From: Anaerolineales bacterium
Lineage (GTDB): Bacteria > Chloroflexota > Anaerolineae > Anaerolineales > Villigracilaceae
Assembly (NCBI GenBank): GCA_017882065.1
Contig: JADGQD010000133.1
Coordinates: forward strand, 1-5,823
Length of the DNA stretch: 5,823 nt
Direction: 5' to 3'
Shown here: positions 5,483 to 5,823 of the stretch, in pieces
Layout: each line of letters begins with the position of its first letter
How positions within the stretch are numbered: the stretch's first letter is position 1
The notes under the pieces: generated by a model
The model's input: the letters and a program-made list of their open reading frames with translations, nothing else
Databases searched by the model: none
What the model was told of the DNA's origin: nothing
Translations under genes and position numbers: made by a program

Positions 5483-5502
5483 CGAATTGTTTTGACAATT
5501 CG
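5483..5502. repeat. Stem-loop, perfect 8-bp arms
   Basis: CGAATTGT (5483-5490) and ACAATTCG (5495-5502) are exact inverted repeats with loop TTTG. The stem is not followed by a T-run on either strand, so it is not called a terminator. Confidence 0.55.
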
Positions 5503-5551
5503 GTTTAACCTCCCCCAAGACCTGTTCGTGAGGGCAGGGAGACCGTGTAGT

Positions 5552-5572
5552 AGCGACTTCAGTCGCTTTTTT
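5552..5572 (+). terminator. Possible intrinsic terminator
   Basis: AGCGAC (5552-5557) and GTCGCT (5562-5567) form a six-base stem with loop TTCA, followed by a T-run to 5572. This is the right form for a rho-independent terminator on the plus strand and could end transcription from the promoter at 5058-5085. The same sequence resembles an interspersed hairpin family (next feature), so termination may be incidental. Confidence 0.4.
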
Positions 5573-5582
5573 CCGGGAAATA

Positions 5583-5598
5583 GACGGCTGAAGCCGTC
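5583..5598. repeat. Second hairpin of a paired element
   Basis: GACGGCT (5583-5589) and AGCCGTC (5592-5598) are perfect inverted repeats around GA. Its core CGGCTGAAGCCG mirrors the core CGACTTCAGTCG of the hairpin at 5552-5567, with CTTCAG in one and CTGAAG in the other. The two look like halves of one composite element. Confidence 0.5.
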
Positions 5599-5698
5599 AC
5601 AACGGTGCTTTTTGAATGAAAATATGCAAATTCATAACTCAGGGTAAGAATATGAGCCAAAATTCAATGAATTTCGAGCCATTTGATTTGTGCATTTT

Positions 5699-5736
5699 GA
5701 CCGATTTTTGCACGAAAAACGATTTGTTTTTCGGTC
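5699..5736. repeat. Nested inverted repeats
   Basis: An inner stem CGAAAAAC (5713-5720) / GTTTTTCG (5726-5733) with a five-base loop competes with an outer pair GACCGA (5699-5704) / TCGGTC (5731-5736). Both are exact, and because they share 5731-5733 only one can form fully at a time. Confidence 0.5.
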
Positions 5737-5786
5737 GAGGCGGCCTTCGTGAAGCAACCCCGCGGGGCGGCTGTTTCGACGTAAAA

Positions 5787-5815
5787 ACCTGACAGGTCTT
5801 CGAGACCTGTCAGGT
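5787..5815. repeat. Long palindrome, 13-bp perfect arms
   Basis: ACCTGACAGGTCT (5787-5799) and AGACCTGTCAGGT (5803-5815) are exact inverted repeats with a TCG loop. Each arm contains a smaller palindrome ACCTG-A-CAGGT or its complement. I recall this motif as a common interspersed element in Chloroflexota genomes. A perfect palindrome CCCCGCGGGG (5758-5767) lies just upstream. Confidence 0.65.
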
Positions 5816-5823
5816 CTGCTGGC

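Larger units (their letters stand above)
4988..5823. other. Gene-free accessory region rich in stem-loops
   Basis: No reading frame here has a ribosome binding site and a recognisable protein. It contains the orphan promoter-operator and then, from 5176 on, at least eight inverted repeats within about 640 bases, listed separately. The minus-strand frame at 5079-5498 reads through them and yields peptide fragments such as LRLRSGQ, which come from translating the repeat at 5190-5209. The 58-codon plus-strand frame 5616-5792 has no ribosome binding site and ends in the last palindrome. Confidence 0.7.

Noticed and set aside
5079..5498. 139-codon minus-strand frame
   Set aside because: It is a translation of palindromic repeats, and the LRLRSGQ segment comes from the motif at 5190-5209.
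5616..5792. 58-codon plus-strand frame starting MKICKFITQGKN
   Set aside because: It has no ribosome binding site, its C-terminal third crosses the CCCCGCGGGG palindrome, and its stop lies in the final repeat. It is probably chance.

Overview
The window looks like a chromosomal segment of a Chloroflexota bacterium, most likely of Anaerolineae type. This is inference. It rests on a Tat lipoprotein with a long Ser/Thr/Pro linker full of TPT/TATP runs, on a TrmFO (folate-dependent tRNA methyltransferase) gene, and on intergenic DNA packed with short palindromic repeats of kinds I recall as common in that phylum. No marker gene fixes the taxonomy.

Layout. Positions 1-559, minus strand: the 5' part of trmFO, running off the left edge. 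Positions 560-684: a divergent intergenic region with a good plus-strand promoter and a possible leaderless minus-strand promoter. Positions 685-2691, plus: a complete transketolase gene. Positions 2742-3875, plus: a DUF362-family Tat-exported lipoprotein. Positions 3876-4024: an AT-rich spacer with an extended -10 promoter and three inverted half-sites. Positions 4025-4703, plus: a ribbon-helix-helix antitoxin and PIN-domain toxin pair (VapBC type) with overlapping genes. Positions 4710-4817: the N-terminal stub of a second antitoxin of the CopG-antitoxin type, whose stop codon lies inside a G+C-rich tandem repeat array (4811-4987). Positions 4988-5823: no convincing gene. This last stretch holds a strong promoter with a palindromic operator but no gene behind it, followed by about 650 bases crowded with stem-loops and short repeats.

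The left half is ordinary housekeeping and envelope material: tRNA modification, the pentose phosphate pathway and a secreted DUF362 protein. The right half is accessory. Its base composition is visibly lower in G+C over the toxin-antitoxin genes: one sampled 60-base line counts about 42% G+C, against about 70% in a sampled transketolase line. It then passes into repeat-rich DNA that appears to have eroded or interrupted at least one gene.

I see no clear new multi-gene system. The most informative points are the truncated third gene behind the VapBC pair, the half-site arrangement around the toxin-antitoxin promoter, and the orphan promoter-operator.
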